Shown: in pieces, positions 45,616 through 58,193 of the stretch
How the letters are laid out: the number at the start of each line of letters is the position of its first letter
Numbering within the stretch: position 1 is the stretch's first letter
From: Antedon mediterranea
Taxonomy: Eukaryota > Echinodermata > Crinoidea > Comatulida > Antedonidae
DNA: 64,000 nucleotides
Reading direction: 5' to 3'
NCBI RefSeq assembly: GCF_964355755.1
Contig: NC_092671.1
Span: 20,116,001 to 20,180,000, forward strand
The notes under the pieces: model-generated
What the model saw: only the letters and a program-made list of their open reading frames with translations
What the model was told of the DNA's origin: nothing
Databases searched by the model: none
Translations under genes and position numbers: made by a program

Positions 45616-47319
45616 AGGCCAACTCAGACAGCGTCGTACGACGAGGCCCGACGAGACGTCTAATTGTCTGGACCTGTCTTTCCAAAATTTAAGCTTATAT
45701 TTTGTTGAATAATTGAGACTAGGCATATGGGATCCATGTCAGTACAGAGTTGGTAGGCCCATGTAGGCCCCTAGCCAGGCCTTTTAGTAGGCCTATTAGT
45801 TTAGTATCTAAATATGTGGTCACTTAAGCTAGGGCCTAAGGCCTAGGCAGTTAGTAGAAACTTAGGCTAGACCCAGATCCTTTATCTAGGCATAGTAGTA
45901 CATACAGAATAGGAAGTCTAATATGATACAGGGTAGAGTCACATGTCGATCGGTTCAATTGCTTTCATTTTTTAATTACTAGGCCAATACGTAACCTTGG
46001 AATTTTTATGTAGGCCTAAATTAGGCTAAGCTAGGCATTTATTTATTTAGAGTATCTATACAATTCAAGTTAAATTTATAATATTGAACAAAATTATAAA
46101 AAAAATGTGTTCATATATATCATTTAAAATGTCCGATTGATAAGAATTCTTGAGAGACAATGACCAGATAGATATAACTTTTTTTTTATTGTTTTTTTTT
46201 ATTATTAATATTAACAAATTATGTACAAAAGTAAGTCGTTCCATATCGTCTTCATACCTTATATTAAATTAACACACTGTGGCAATGCGCCATATCAACT
46301 TTTTGGACATGTTAGCCTAAAACTAAACTCATTAACTAGTGATACAAATAACAAACAAATAACTAAATTATTTAAATTTAACAATTTATTTTACCTTTAC
46401 TGTGTATATAATATAAATACAATTATTGATAATAAAATTATATCATATTTCACTATTTATTTAATGTTTACATTTACTTGAAATATATACTGTGTATCTG
46501 ATTATATGATATTGATACAACTATTAATAATTAAATTACCTATTTCTATATAGGGCCTATAATACTTGGCGCAGCCTATTTATGTTATCTATTTTGCTAA
46601 TTTTTTTTTGTTGGCAATGAAAGTGAATGAATGAATCTAGCCTAGCCTATTCTCTCTAGGCCTATAGCTAGGTAGTAGGCCTAAGTAAAGACAAACAAAG
46701 TAGTGGAGGCTAGTTTATTTGGCCTAATACTAGGCCCAGGCCTAGGCTAGCCCATAATAATATTAGGCCTAGCCTACCCCTAACTACTTGGACAAACCGC
46801 TAGTTGGCACATCTACCTAGGCCTAGTCTAGGCCAAGGCAAGGAGGTCATAAACATAGCCTAACTTAACTAGGCCTAACCTAGCCTAGGTTAGTAAATAT
46901 TTATTATTTTATTATTTGTTGGACATACCACTTTTTCCTAATATTACGGCGAATTCTTCTACTTTTTTTGCCTAAGCTGTCGATTGCTATACTCTTTGGA
47001 GGTACTGTCATATAGACAAATTTCATTCCTCCAAAGGTCAGTAAGGCAAGACTCGGCCTCTTCTTCACGTGCACCACCACCATTGACCGCCATGACGATG
47101 GAAATAATCCCTGCGAAGCATACTTCGATAAAAACTTTTCCCCTCGTGACCTACTGTCATAATTTAAACGCTTGTGATTGGTCATTACCCAGCAAATGAG
47201 TCATCCCGTCAGGTGAAAATTAAACATGTTTAATATGCTCACGACGACCTAAACTACCCCCGATGCTGTCTCACGACGATCCGTCGGGCCTCGTCGTACG
47301 ACGCTGTCTGAGATGGCCT
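45616..47319. mobile_element. 1.7-kb TIR element with TTA duplication, PIF/Harbinger-like ends
   Basis: Left AGGCCAACTCAGACAGCGTC and right inverted copy (AGGCCATCTCAGACAGCGTC) share about 39 bp including GTCGTACGAC. TTA lies outside both ends (45613-45615, 47320-47322), as for PIF/Harbinger. No full transposase; one minus frame (47185-46904) ends in a basic RRIRRNIRKKWYV patch, not enough for a family call. The middle is rich in TAGGCCTA words. Confidence 0.75.
46620..46890. repeat. TAGGCCTA-rich cluster
   Basis: The words AGGCCTA, TAGGCCT and CTAGCCTA recur more than ten times in 270 bp. Similar but thinner clusters are at 18755-18800, 29310-29370, 40920-41060 and 45740-45870. Confidence 0.7.
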
Positions 47320-47322
47320 TTA

Positions 47323-47530
47323 GAATCGGATAAAAACTGTGGTCTCTAGGCAGTAAAATAGTTTTTTGTTAGTTGTGACCTTGACCTATGACCTTTCCCC
47401 CTCAAATTCGAACTCGTCCGAGCTTTTGGGGCATAGATCATTGTTTTAATGAGAATCGGATAAAAACTGTGGCCTCCAGGCTGTTCACAGACACACATGT
47501 ATACGGTGTAAAAAGAGGACTTGCATTTGA
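47323..47530 (+). repeat. SINE right body
   Basis: Continues the SINE interrupted at 45612: GTGACCTTGACCTATGACC, AATTCGAACTCGTCCGAGC and an internal direct repeat of GAATCGGATAAAAACTGTGG (47323 and 47455). Confidence 0.55.
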
Positions 47531-47689
47531 AACCCCACATGTGAGGACTTCTTAAAAAGAAACAATTTTTAGGCGGGAAACACATTTTTACATTGTTTTA
47601 TATGTGGAGAATATGAATATGTCACTATAATTGTAATTAATACAATTTTTAATTAGTTGATTTTTAACATACAAACTGAGGATACACAA

Positions 47690-48020
47690 TACACTTTCGA
47701 CATCGTATCTACCAACTGAGGACACATACAACTGACATTTCATCTACCAACTGAGGACACATTACAAACGAGGACACACAATACACATATATTTGACATC
47801 TTATCTACCAACTGAGGACACATTACAAATGAGGACACATTCCAAACGAGGACACACACTTTTGACATTTCATCTACTAACTGAGGACACATTACAAATG
47901 AGGACACACAATTATACACACATATTTGACATCTCATCTATCAACTGAGGACACATTACAAATGAGGAGACACAATACACACATATTTGACATCATCTAC
48001 CAACTGAAGACAAACACTTC
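47690..48020. repeat. ACTGAGGACACA minisatellite
   Basis: Degenerate units of about 60 bp built from CATCTACCAACTGAGGACAC and ATTACAAATGAGGACACACA, with five or more copies. Its minus-strand open frame is a by-product. Confidence 0.85.
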
Positions 48021-48113
48021 TGACTGGGATTGCGTACAATACAAAGTTAAAGATGTTAGGTTATATTTTATGTTGTAATTGTCATTGTGTAAGACAAGAA
48101 ATACCAAGCTTTG

Positions 48114-49854
48114 GGGGTGTGTAGAAAGCGACGACCTTGAATTGGACGACCCCAACGACCCGGGCGACCTCGAATTGAACGACCCATAACACGAAACCGA
48201 CGACCCCTATAGCCTAGCCTAGCCTAGGCCTAAGTGTGGTATAACATCCCGAAGCCGAACATAGCCAAAGATCTTTAAACTATACCTTATTATATAATAC
48301 TCGCAAGCAAGCAATTGATTGAAAAAATACAGAAATATCGCCATTTGATACTGATTGTGTCGACACGAACAAACGAAAAGATATGGAACGCCAAGAGTGC
48401 ATCATTAAAACTGCATTCGACATATTAAAAATAAATTAAAAAGAAATAAATATTATACAATACATGGTGTTAAACCATGGACGTATAATTACATCTCGTC
48501 TTCTTATAACGAACACTATAGGCCTACCAAGCAGCGTAACATGTGCATGGGGGGATAATATGACCGGTTGGGCCGCCGACAAGTTGAGCCGCCGGTATTT
48601 CTATGAAACGGCCAGTGCGTCTTTTACGACATTTCGCGTAGTGATAGAGTGGTGTCCTAGTAAGTAGGCCCTACAAAAGTTCATGGTCTTTAGGTTTATT
48701 GTGTCATGAAAATAAATAATAATTACATACTACAATTTTGTTGGTTTGAAACAGCAAAGGAAAGTAGTCATATTTAATAATTTAATTGTTTTTAATCTTT
48801 CAAGGTAAAAATGCAGTGCACTCCATAATATTTTTCTCGCGTGTATGCCTACCACGTAAAATCACGTTGTCTCTCAGGACTAATAGAGTATTGATATTCT
48901 TCGAATGAGGTTAAATAATTATTATTTTTTATTTACTATCTTTTAATATCATATTTTATTGAATTTTACAATGTTAATACACAAAATATTTTACTAAAAA
49001 ACGGTGATTTTATGCAATTATTTTACTTCAATTCAACTGCCGCCTGAGGGGGCAACATGTTTACGTCATTTTTGGCTAAAAACGATCATTTTCGGTCATG
49101 TTTTAGGCCTTATATTTTGGAATCTACAAGTCAGATATTCATTATTTCTCTTTAATTATAATATTTAATAATATATACTAAAAACCGTGATATATAAACT
49201 TTGGAATATACATCGTTATATCTAATAATTAATATAAATAGAACTTCTATTAAATAGAAACGAGCACCGGCGAAAGTAAGCATTTGGCGTTTCATAGAAA
49301 ATAACGTTTTTCTGGCGGCGCCTCAACTTGTCGGCGCGCGCGGCTCAACTTGGCCTAATCCTGCATGGGAAGGGCCATAAGAAAGCTTTACATTTCACAC
49401 ATGCATTGTATACGGTCAAACCATGGAGGTATAAAAATATTTTTATACCTCCATGGTCAAACCATGGAGCTGGTCAAACCATGGAGGTAAAATAGCCTTA
49501 CCTGCCCCTGAAAAGGGGGCCTGGTTTGCCATGTTTATGATATTTCGTGTGCTAATCGAGTCGAATGCAGTTTTAATGATGCACTCTTGGCGTTCCATAT
49601 CTGTTCGTTTGTTCGTGTTGACACATTCAGTATCAAATGGCGATATTTCTGTATTTTTTCAATCAATTGCTTGGTTGCGAGTATTATATAAGGTATGGTT
49701 TAAAGATCTTTGGTTATGTTCGGCTTCGGGATGTTATACCATACTTAGGCCTAGGCTAGGCTAGGCTAGGCTATTATAGGGGTCGTCGGTTTCGTGTTAT
49801 GGGTCGTCCAATTCTAGGTCGTCCAATTCGAGGTCGTCGCTTTCTACACACCCC
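48114..49854. mobile_element. 1.74-kb element with about 300-bp inverted arms and 8-bp duplication
   Basis: AAGCTTTG is present on both sides (48106-48113, 49855-49862). The arms (48114-48420 and 49560-49854) start GGGGTGTGTAGAAAGCGACG and are highly similar over about 300 bp, including repeated GACGACC words and a run of CTAGC units. The 8-bp duplication fits hAT- or P-like mechanisms. A second, inner inverted pair with GCCGACAAGTTGAG is at 48575-48590 and 49325-49340. No transposase. Confidence 0.85.
49420..49457. repeat. Perfect 38-bp palindrome
   Basis: ACCATGGAGGTATAAAAATA is followed directly by its reverse complement, with no spacer. A third ACCATGGAG copy follows at 49464 and a fourth at 49480. 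Confidence 0.9.
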
Positions 49855-49862
49855 AAGCTTTG

Positions 49863-51468
49863 GGTGGGTTTCTATTAGAGATTACTTTTGCAAACTAAAG
49901 AGAGAAGATTCTTAGAATTTCTAGCATAATTGAAAAATGTAGACCACTGGGACATATTTTAAACAATAATACAGACAGGATAAATTCTGACATTTAGCAA
50001 ATCTACAGTACAGGTACATCACATGCACAGTACAAGGGAGCCTTTCATGCCATCATTTATTCTAGTCGGTTCATTTTAAAGTCTACATCGCAAAAGAAGC
50101 CCATTCTATCTTGAAAAATTGGCTTCATTTCGAGATTACTTTTGCAAGCTTACTGTAAGAGGGTGTTCCAAGGTGTTACAGTGAAATATTTCTTATGTAC
50201 AGAATTGGAGAGATTGGCCTAATTAACAACTGCCTGTAGATGACTTGGTTGACTGCTTATACATCATCACACAGATATAGTTTGGTTTTTAGCCTAAAAA
50301 AAGGTTATTAAAATTCCTATAATACTTTCAGTCTATACAAGACATTTATCAAATGTTACTACACTCTATAGATACAGACTGTTATTCTGTTGAGGACACA
50401 ACTTGAAACAATAAAACTGAAACAGAATATAATAATAATCCTTTTATTAATTGTTTAAAAACAAAATATTGACTGCAAAACATTTTGTAATTATTACGGA
50501 AATTTGTATTACCAGGAATTATGCTTTTGAAGAACATGTAGTTATGTTTAAGTTTTTAAACATGATAATAAAAATACTAGAAACAATTCCAACACAGTAC
50601 AATGTTTATAATATTGTCCAGTATAAAATCAGTTGTCAACATTTTGTGAATACTGATAATTTCTAATCAAACAGAAATCTATTATTAAATTGGCAGAAAT
50701 GATCCCTTTATAAACATTTGTTCAAAAAAACCTATTTAGAACTTTTACTGAACAACAAAATTTAAAATATATAATCCATTACTGTTTTAACAGTTTCACT
50801 CAGACCCTAATGTAATTTTTTTTTTCCACTAGGCATCCGTAGGAAATAGTGTTTGCTTTAAAAAAAAACAGTAGGCCTAGCTACTATTGAAAAATCTAGT
50901 GGTACGTGGCATCAAGCTAACATAAAACTTAAATAGCAATGTAAAAACAAAAATACTCATTTTGACCACACACAAAAAATTTTAATGTAGTGAGATGTTT
51001 ATCTTTTTTTAAATAAATAATTTATTTATAAAATATTTTTAATACATTCAATTCAATTTCAATTCCAAGTCCAATACGAGGAAGATTGTGTAACAATGAG
51101 GTAATTTCCCGATTGATCGTAATCAAAACGGTACTGGCTATGGTCTACTAGCTTTTCTGCTCCCAACTCGTCATCCATTCATAGAAGCCTTGATGAAGTA
51201 AGCCTACCTGGTGGTAACCATAGAAACGGTTCCGAGATAACGACTATACTTCGGCTTTAGTTGATAGAAGATTGAAAAATTGGTTAGAGAGAGTATACGG
51301 TGTTTATATTAGTGTTTTATTTGTTACATTATGTGTGGAAGAGTCTATATAGAATTGATGCTCCGCGTTATTATAGTCATAATGATTAGTCCATGTCGTT
51401 TTGGTTAACCTATATTATTTTATACACATTTAAGATAATTAAAATAAATTTTATGATTATATTATTAA

Positions 51469-51469
<1 letters not shown>
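49863..51469. other. Gene-free stretch
   Basis: No coding signal. AT-rich, with short open frames only. Confidence 0.4.

Positions 51470-51497
<28 letters not shown>
51470..51497 (+). repeat. A28 tract
   Basis: An uninterrupted run of 28 A after AATAAATTTTATG and ATTAATA. It may be the tail of a plus-strand retroposed copy, but I cannot recognise the body upstream. Confidence 0.6.
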
Positions 51498-51499
<2 letters not shown>

Positions 51500-51697
51500 A
51501 GGCTACTTTCCGTTGTCGAAAAATGTCCTAACGTTGATAAATGAGTTCAGTGGGGTCTAAAGAACACATTTCATCAAAAAAAACTTTTCTTGCAATTTGT
51601 GTGAGTTAAAACTCTAAATCCCATGGACTAATAGGCCTCTTTGTATCTAAAGAAGTAACATGTCACAAAATCTGCCATAATATTCTTCTCTGCACAG

Positions 51698-51904
51698 TAT
51701 AACATATAATATATATTTGATATTTTATGTTATGTTCCGGCCGACTCCAATAATAATGAAAATACACACTTCAAATATGTATAGTGGTTTTAGATGTTTT
51801 ATTCTCACTCCTTTTATATCTACACATGTGCTCCGTCTTATTATTCTTTCTTTTCTCTTCCGCCCTCTATCGGACGTTATGTCTTGTATATTTGGAGGGT
51901 TACA
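51698..51904 (-). repeat. 3' LTR of the non-coding LTR element
   Basis: 207 bp, near-identical partner of the 53260-53463 LTR. The polypurine tract candidate abuts it at 51905-51925. Confidence 0.85.
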
Positions 51905-53259
51905 TTATTCCCCCTCTCACTGAGAAGTGTCCCACTTCTTCAAATTATAGAATAATTACAGTATTATTCGGAACATTAAATTAGTACAGGTATTTAGAAA
52001 TCCATATTATGAATAGTTTGATATAGGTTATTTTAGCAATTGTATATTAAATAACATCAAGTGGACATCTGTGTCAAAGGATTGGTAATTGGTAAACGTG
52101 TTTGGTAGGTTTGGTGATTGGTAACTTGCTAACTTGATTGGTAGGTGTGGTGATTGGTAAATTGGTCTCAATCTAAAATAAAATTCTCTCCACCAAATCT
52201 ACATTCTCCAAAAAATCTATCACTCTCTGCAACAATAAAAATAAAACTCCAATCATATAATATACGAAAAGCGTACATCAGCACCTCTACCTGAAACATA
52301 TGAACTGCATACGAAACAAAACATTCATTCAAACTCATTCTCTGTCTAAATAACATACGAACAGCGTACCTTATAAACTGACAATCAATAAAACATACAC
52401 TTACATATTGTATGAACAGCATACAGTACAGGCCATCTTCAAACATAATCAATAAAAACACAATAAACAATCTCAAAATATTCTGGAATAATCAGGCTGA
52501 TGAAAACATATTTGACTGTAAATGTAGATCGATGACTGAATAGGAACAGGAGGAGGCCCCCAACCACTAACTAAAAACATGGATAAAACAAATCTATTCT
52601 ACTTTAACAAACACTTGTGCAAAAAAAAATTACGCACGCGCACGGCAAAATCATACCCTCTGCGTATATCTTGTCCTTATCGGCATCCGCAAAAAAAAAT
52701 GAATAAAGAAATAAACAAATAAATAAATAAAACTGTAGAGTAACCGTTACTCTAAAAAACGTTTCGGTAATTTAACAACTCTACCACATCTTGTGGTTTC
52801 AGGAACAGAGCGATGCATTTGTTTGGTATCCTGTTGAATACGAGGTAAATTCTCTTCTTGTGATGTAGCCATTGCTAACAATTAAAAATGCAACGTGTGT
52901 CCATGTACAGTATAAATGAACAGGATCTTACCCACTTGGTTATGGCTGGGCAAGTATAAACACGTCGATCGTTTTTAATCTTACACAGTATTCGAATAAT
53001 TAATGTCTGTATGTAACTGCAGTAACAAGATGATCGAAGTATGAATGAAATCATATACTGTACCGTTAATTGTAGACAATCCGAAATAAATAAAATGAAA
53101 TTCTGACAAGCGTACATCCGTATCGGAACGGCTCCACAGACGGCGAACGTACGGTGTAGTCCGTGCTGTGTTGTGTGACGTGAATGTTTGGAGTCAGGCT
53201 ACAGCGATTCGATGTAGTCTTGCCGATGTAAATTACAAGAAAACTGGTCACGACACCAA

Positions 53260-53463
53260 TATAACATATAATATATATTTGATATTTTATGTTATGTTCC
53301 GGACTCCAATAATAATGAAAATACACACTTCAAATATGTATAGTGGTTTTAGATGTTTTATTCTCACTCCTTTTATATCTACACATGTGATTTGTCTTAT
53401 TATTCTTTCTTTTCTCTTCCGCCCTCTATCGGACGTTATGTCTTGTATATTTGGAGGGTTACA
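53260..53463 (-). repeat. 5' LTR of the non-coding LTR element
   Basis: 204 bp in element orientation, with a TATA box (reverse complement of CCTTTTATATC) and AATAAA. It differs from the partner by a 3-bp indel (GGACTCC against GGCCGACTCC) and a few changes (GATTTGTC against GCTCCGTC). Confidence 0.85.
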
Positions 53464-55284
53464 ACAGCACTGCTTTAATCAAAGATCTCTACCACATTGT
53501 GAGAATAGACTCGTATGATTAGATTTTAAATTTAACAAAATAATACTAATAACTACTCACTTTCGGATTGAAGTATCTTCTGCTTCTTGTGGACATTATT
53601 ATGGCTCATACAGCAGGCCCGTAGCCAGGGGGGGTTTTTATGGTTCGGGCGAACCCCCCCCCCCTTTACAGCGAACCCCCCTTAACCGACTGCGAACCCC
53701 CATCCCCGACATGCCCAATACCTCACCCTCATCTCCGAAAATCGTCCAAATACGTGCCCAACAGTACAAAAAGTTGTTCGTAAATTAAAAAATTCGTAAA
53801 CTCGTTCGGAATAACTCATACAGTACCTTCTTCCCTGCATGAGCGTACTTCGAGCGATATAGTCTGTAAATTTCTAAGAGTTGCAAATGAATTGCCGATT
53901 TTAACCTGAAAAATAAATGTTTGGTCCCTGCATTCAACATGATATTGACGCGTCTCACAGCGAGCTGGGGGACGAACGATTCGTACAAAGGACACCGCCA
54001 GACAACTGCGTACCAATTGTTTAGATCACTGGCAGTCAGGCAGCATGCATAAAGTATATAGCCTTCCGACATACATCAGTATTTATGTGTGGCTATGAAG
54101 TATAATGTATCATAGAGGATTATAGTGAATATTAATATTTTACACTATAAAATCTATGGTATCATGTACTGTAGTTCACATTATGGCATCCGATTATTTT
54201 TTTCTAGACCACCAGCCGATACGTACTCAAATGTATCAATATCACCTATTTACATTGGCATATTCATTAGGCGCAGGAGCCCCGGATAGCGTTACGTTTG
54301 AAAACCCCAAAAAGTGAGGTTTTCAACCATTAGCGGCATGACTGATGTGAGTGATTAATGTGTTTTACGGACGGTTTCAAGGACTATCCTACCAGTGGGC
54401 TGTTCACTGGTCAAATGATTGACACTTTTGTATCACCGTTTGTAACTGGAGCTGTGACGACCTTGCAAGAATACTAGGCCAGAATTTTTAATTGAAAAGT
54501 GCCTTGGTATTAACAATAACATGGAGATGGAAACAAATTTGTCTATCTTTCTAAAATAAATGGTCACTATAGTTTCAAACTAGGCTTAGTCCACCACATT
54601 AGTAATTACGAATCGAAACCTAAATTAAAATTGTTGGTATTCTTTGGCCGTTGTTTGATTAATTACATCTTCATGCCATGTTTTTTTTCTCTAATGATTT
54701 GGCGATACGCTCCTATATTAATTAGGCATACTAGCAGAGGGTTCGATGAGTTTTGAAAAGTTATGGAAATGTGGTCTAACATATAGCAATTCAGTTTTTT
54801 AAGGCCCTTCTTCCTTCTCCGAGCCTTTGGAAATATTAAAAAGTTATATTAATATAATATATTCTGTGTTTTCATGTTTTGAGAAATTGTATATCATTTC
54901 AGATGTTTCGCGCTGCGCTTTTATTTGTTTCGCGCTTCGTCTTGTTCGAGCTTCCTCCGTACATACCGATAATTAATATGATTTTTCATTTCATTTTTTG
55001 TACATTATTAACAAATAGCATACAGAACCCCATACAGAACATACCCTTCTCTGAGAAAACACTTGTGGGCGATTCCCCGAATACGACATGATGGAATAGC
55101 TTTGGAGACTTTGACTTTGGAGTAGGCCTAAATCGAAACGTCAAGCAACTCAACAGTTCTTTTCAGAACTAATATAGGCCTACGTGGTGTACCGCAAATT
55201 TATATCAACAAATATGTAACTTGTTTAGCACGTTTAAAATGGATAGCAAAACATATTTTTTAAAAAAAACCTGAATTATTTCAA

Positions 55285-56780
55285 ACAGACAGCACATTAG
55301 TTCAAACGGATAGCACAATAGATAGCTCAATCAAATGGATAACTGTACTGTGCATTCTATACGGATTATCGGGTAGCACATTCTTTCAAATGGATAGCAC
55401 ATTCTTTCAAATGGATAGCACATTCTTTCAAATGGATAGCACATTATTTCAAATGGATAGCACATTAGGTAGCACAATCAAATGGATATAGTACTGTACA
55501 TTATTCTATGATTATCGGGTAGCCCATTCTTTCAAATGGATAGCACATTAGGCCTATTTCAAATGGATAGCACATTCTTTCAAATGGATAGCACATTATT
55601 TCAAATGGATAGCACATTATTTCAAATGGATAGCACATTGGGTAGCACAATCAAATAGATATAGTACTGTACATTATTCTATAAGGATTATCGGGTAGCA
55701 CATTATTTCAAATGGATAGCACATTAGGTAGCACAGTCAAATGGATATAGTACTGTACATTATTCTATACGGATTATCGGGTAGCACATTCTTTCAAATG
55801 GATAGAAAATTATTTCAAATGGATAGCACATTCTTTCAAATGGATAGCACATTATTTCAAATGGATAGCACATTATTTCAAATGGATAGCACATTAGGTA
55901 GCACAATCAAATGGATGTAATTGTACTGTACATTATTCTATACGGATTATCGGGTAGCACATTCTTTCAAATAGCACACTATTTCAAATGGATAGCACAT
56001 TATTTCAAATGGATAGCACATTAGGTAGCACAATCAAATGGATGTAATTGTACTGTACATTATTCTATACGGATTATCGGGTATACTATCACATTCTTTC
56101 AAATGGATAGCACATTATTTCAAATGGATAGCACATTAGGTAGCACAATCAAATGGATATAGTACTGTACATTATTCTATAAGGATTATCGGGTAGCACA
56201 TTATTTCAAATGGATAGCACATTATGTAGCACAATCAAATGGATATAATTGTACTGTACATTATTCTATAGCCTACGGATTATCGGGTAGCACATTCTTT
56301 CAAATGGATAGCACATTAGGTAGCACAGTCAAATGGATATAGTACTGTACATTATTCTATAAGGATTATCGGGTAGCACATTCTTTCAAATGGATAGCAC
56401 ATTAGGTAGCACAATCAAATGGATATAGTACTGTACATTATTCTATACGGATTATCGGGTAGCACATTCTTTCAAATGGATAGCACATTCTTTCAAATGG
56501 ATAGCACATTGGGTAGCACAATCAAATGGATATAGTACTGTACTGTACATTATTCTTTACGGATTATCGGGTAGCACATTCTTTCAAATGGATAGCACAT
56601 TCTTTCAAATAGATAGCATATTATTTCAAATGGATAGCACATTAGGTAGCACAATCAAATGGATATAATTGTACTGTACATTATTCTATACGGATTATCG
56701 GGTAGCACATTCTTTCAAATGGATAGCAAATTATTTCAAATGGATAGCATGGATTTGGGTAGTACAATCAAATTGAGCAC
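55285..56780. repeat. Higher-order tandem repeat, 21-bp base unit
   Basis: The base unit TTATTTCAAATGGATAGCAC(A) is 21 bp. Runs of one to five units alternate with a longer block: GGTAGCACAATCAAATGGAT, TATAGTACTGTACATTATTC and TACGGATTATCGGGTAGCAC. The GGATTATCGGGTA (or close variant) marker occurs 12 times. Number of base units per block varies, as in expanding arrays. Confidence 0.9.
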
Positions 56781-57410
56781 ATTGGGTAACACATTGCATC
56801 AAATGGGAGCCTACTGTACAGTTATTCTATTGAATTGAATTGAAATATATATTTATACTGGGTAACCTCTTCAGTCAAAGACTGGTCTCCCAGAGGGCCC
56901 AGTTGGTGATCAGTGGCTGTGATGTACTAATACACCGGGGTAACCCCCCCACTCGTCTCGAAAGATGTACTAGGTTCTTTAAAGTACACACAAGCTAGAT
57001 GTGTATTCTATTATTGGGTGTAGCACATTAAAATTGAGAGGATAAGATGGACATCATAATTTATTATTAAGGGGAAAAACAGCAAATCCTTACTGAGGGG
57101 ACACTCCTATAAAGCGGACATTAAGGGGACGGGGAACATTTAAGCTCAGTGCCAATGTTCACTCAATATATTTTCCATCACAAAATAACAAAAAAGACGA
57201 AATATTTATATCCATTTATCGTTATTAAATAAAAATGGATATCATGATAATTATGATACTTTGTTTGTCTTGAAAGTTTTCATTGGTGAAACGTTGCCTG
57301 CTACATTTTGAATTTCCGAGTCCAGATCAGTATTGGTATTTGTTTTCCGTGATCTATTCTAACTAATGAAACAATTTTTAGAAAATGATATATCTGATAG
57401 ATATCATCTA

Positions 57411-58193
57411 AGGGCGCGTTTATACAACACGCTATTACACGCATATTCTACACGCCTACGAAAAGTGTGTTGTATAACAACAAAGAGATTCCGTGTAATG
57501 AGATTTTAATTGCAAAAAAGGCTACTTGGCTGAATCCTAAAATTTGGTGGATTCCCGGTCGCCGTTACCGTGTTGGAAGTGTCCTCAGGGTATATTTTGA
57601 CCTCTCGTTAAAACAGGTCGTAATATCAATCATGTCATGCGACGTCTAACAAGATTGGGCCCATTTATTGCTGCTTCGCTGCCAGCAATCATCCTCCTAC
57701 CACGTCTTACGCCTAGCCTGGTAGGGCCAACTCGTAGTGGTAGTAGGCCTCTATAGATAGACTATCGTTTCCCACTCCAAACAGAATAAAAAATAACATC
57801 GCAAAAATGGCATCTTCTTCCATAGTGTATAGATGAAACAATGACACCCTTAAAATAACTTTTATTAATTTAAATGAACCGAGAACAAAATAAACAACAA
57901 TGCAAACGTGAACGAATACAATAATGAAAATGGTAAAAACCGCGCGAATACATCGGACAGCGAGGAGGCGACGATGATTTGTTGACAACAACCCAGCCAA
58001 CAATTCAATTCAAGCGATCAACGATTTGACCTTTTGTCCTAGCATGCACTGCGTGTTGATGAAACTTCCGGTACAACACGGTATCGTGATTTCTAGTATA
58101 ACAGCAAACGTTAAGGTGGGTTGACCTCGGTCCGAACAACACGCTAAAAATTTAAGCCGTGTTCAAATTTAGGGTGTTGTATAAACACGACCT
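57411..58193. mobile_element. Nested TIR element C, 783 bp
   Basis: AGGGCGCGTTTATACAACAC on the left is matched by the complement AGGTCGTGTTTATACAACAC on the right (18 of 20), with TA outside each end (57409-57410, 58194-58195). It lies inside element B. One open frame (58003-57713, minus) with a hydrophobic start is unrecognised. Confidence 0.7.

Larger units (their letters stand above)
51698..53463 (-). mobile_element. Non-coding LTR retroelement, BEL/Pao-like primer site
   Basis: Two direct repeats (51698-51904 and 53260-53463) flank a 1.36-kb interior. Read on the minus strand the LTR begins TGTAACCCTCC, has TATAAAAGG, and is followed inside by TTGGTGTCGTGACCAG, a plausible tRNA primer site; GTGAGAGGGGGAATAA just before the other LTR is a plausible polypurine tract. 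ACAG flanks both ends (51694-51697, 53464-53467). The interior has no gag or pol, so it depends on another element. The BEL/Pao link is only from the primer-site resemblance. Confidence 0.8.

Noticed and set aside
46904-47185. Harbinger transposase
   Set aside because: Only a basic patch is seen; no DDE motifs or helix-turn-helix.
47690-48020. Minisatellite resembling a CRISPR or a coding repeat
   Set aside because: Units are degenerate and directly joined; the open frame is explained by the repeat.
55285-56780. Regular repeats resembling a CRISPR array
   Set aside because: The units are contiguous 21-bp copies with no unique spacers, the block order is higher-order tandem, and the genome is eukaryotic.
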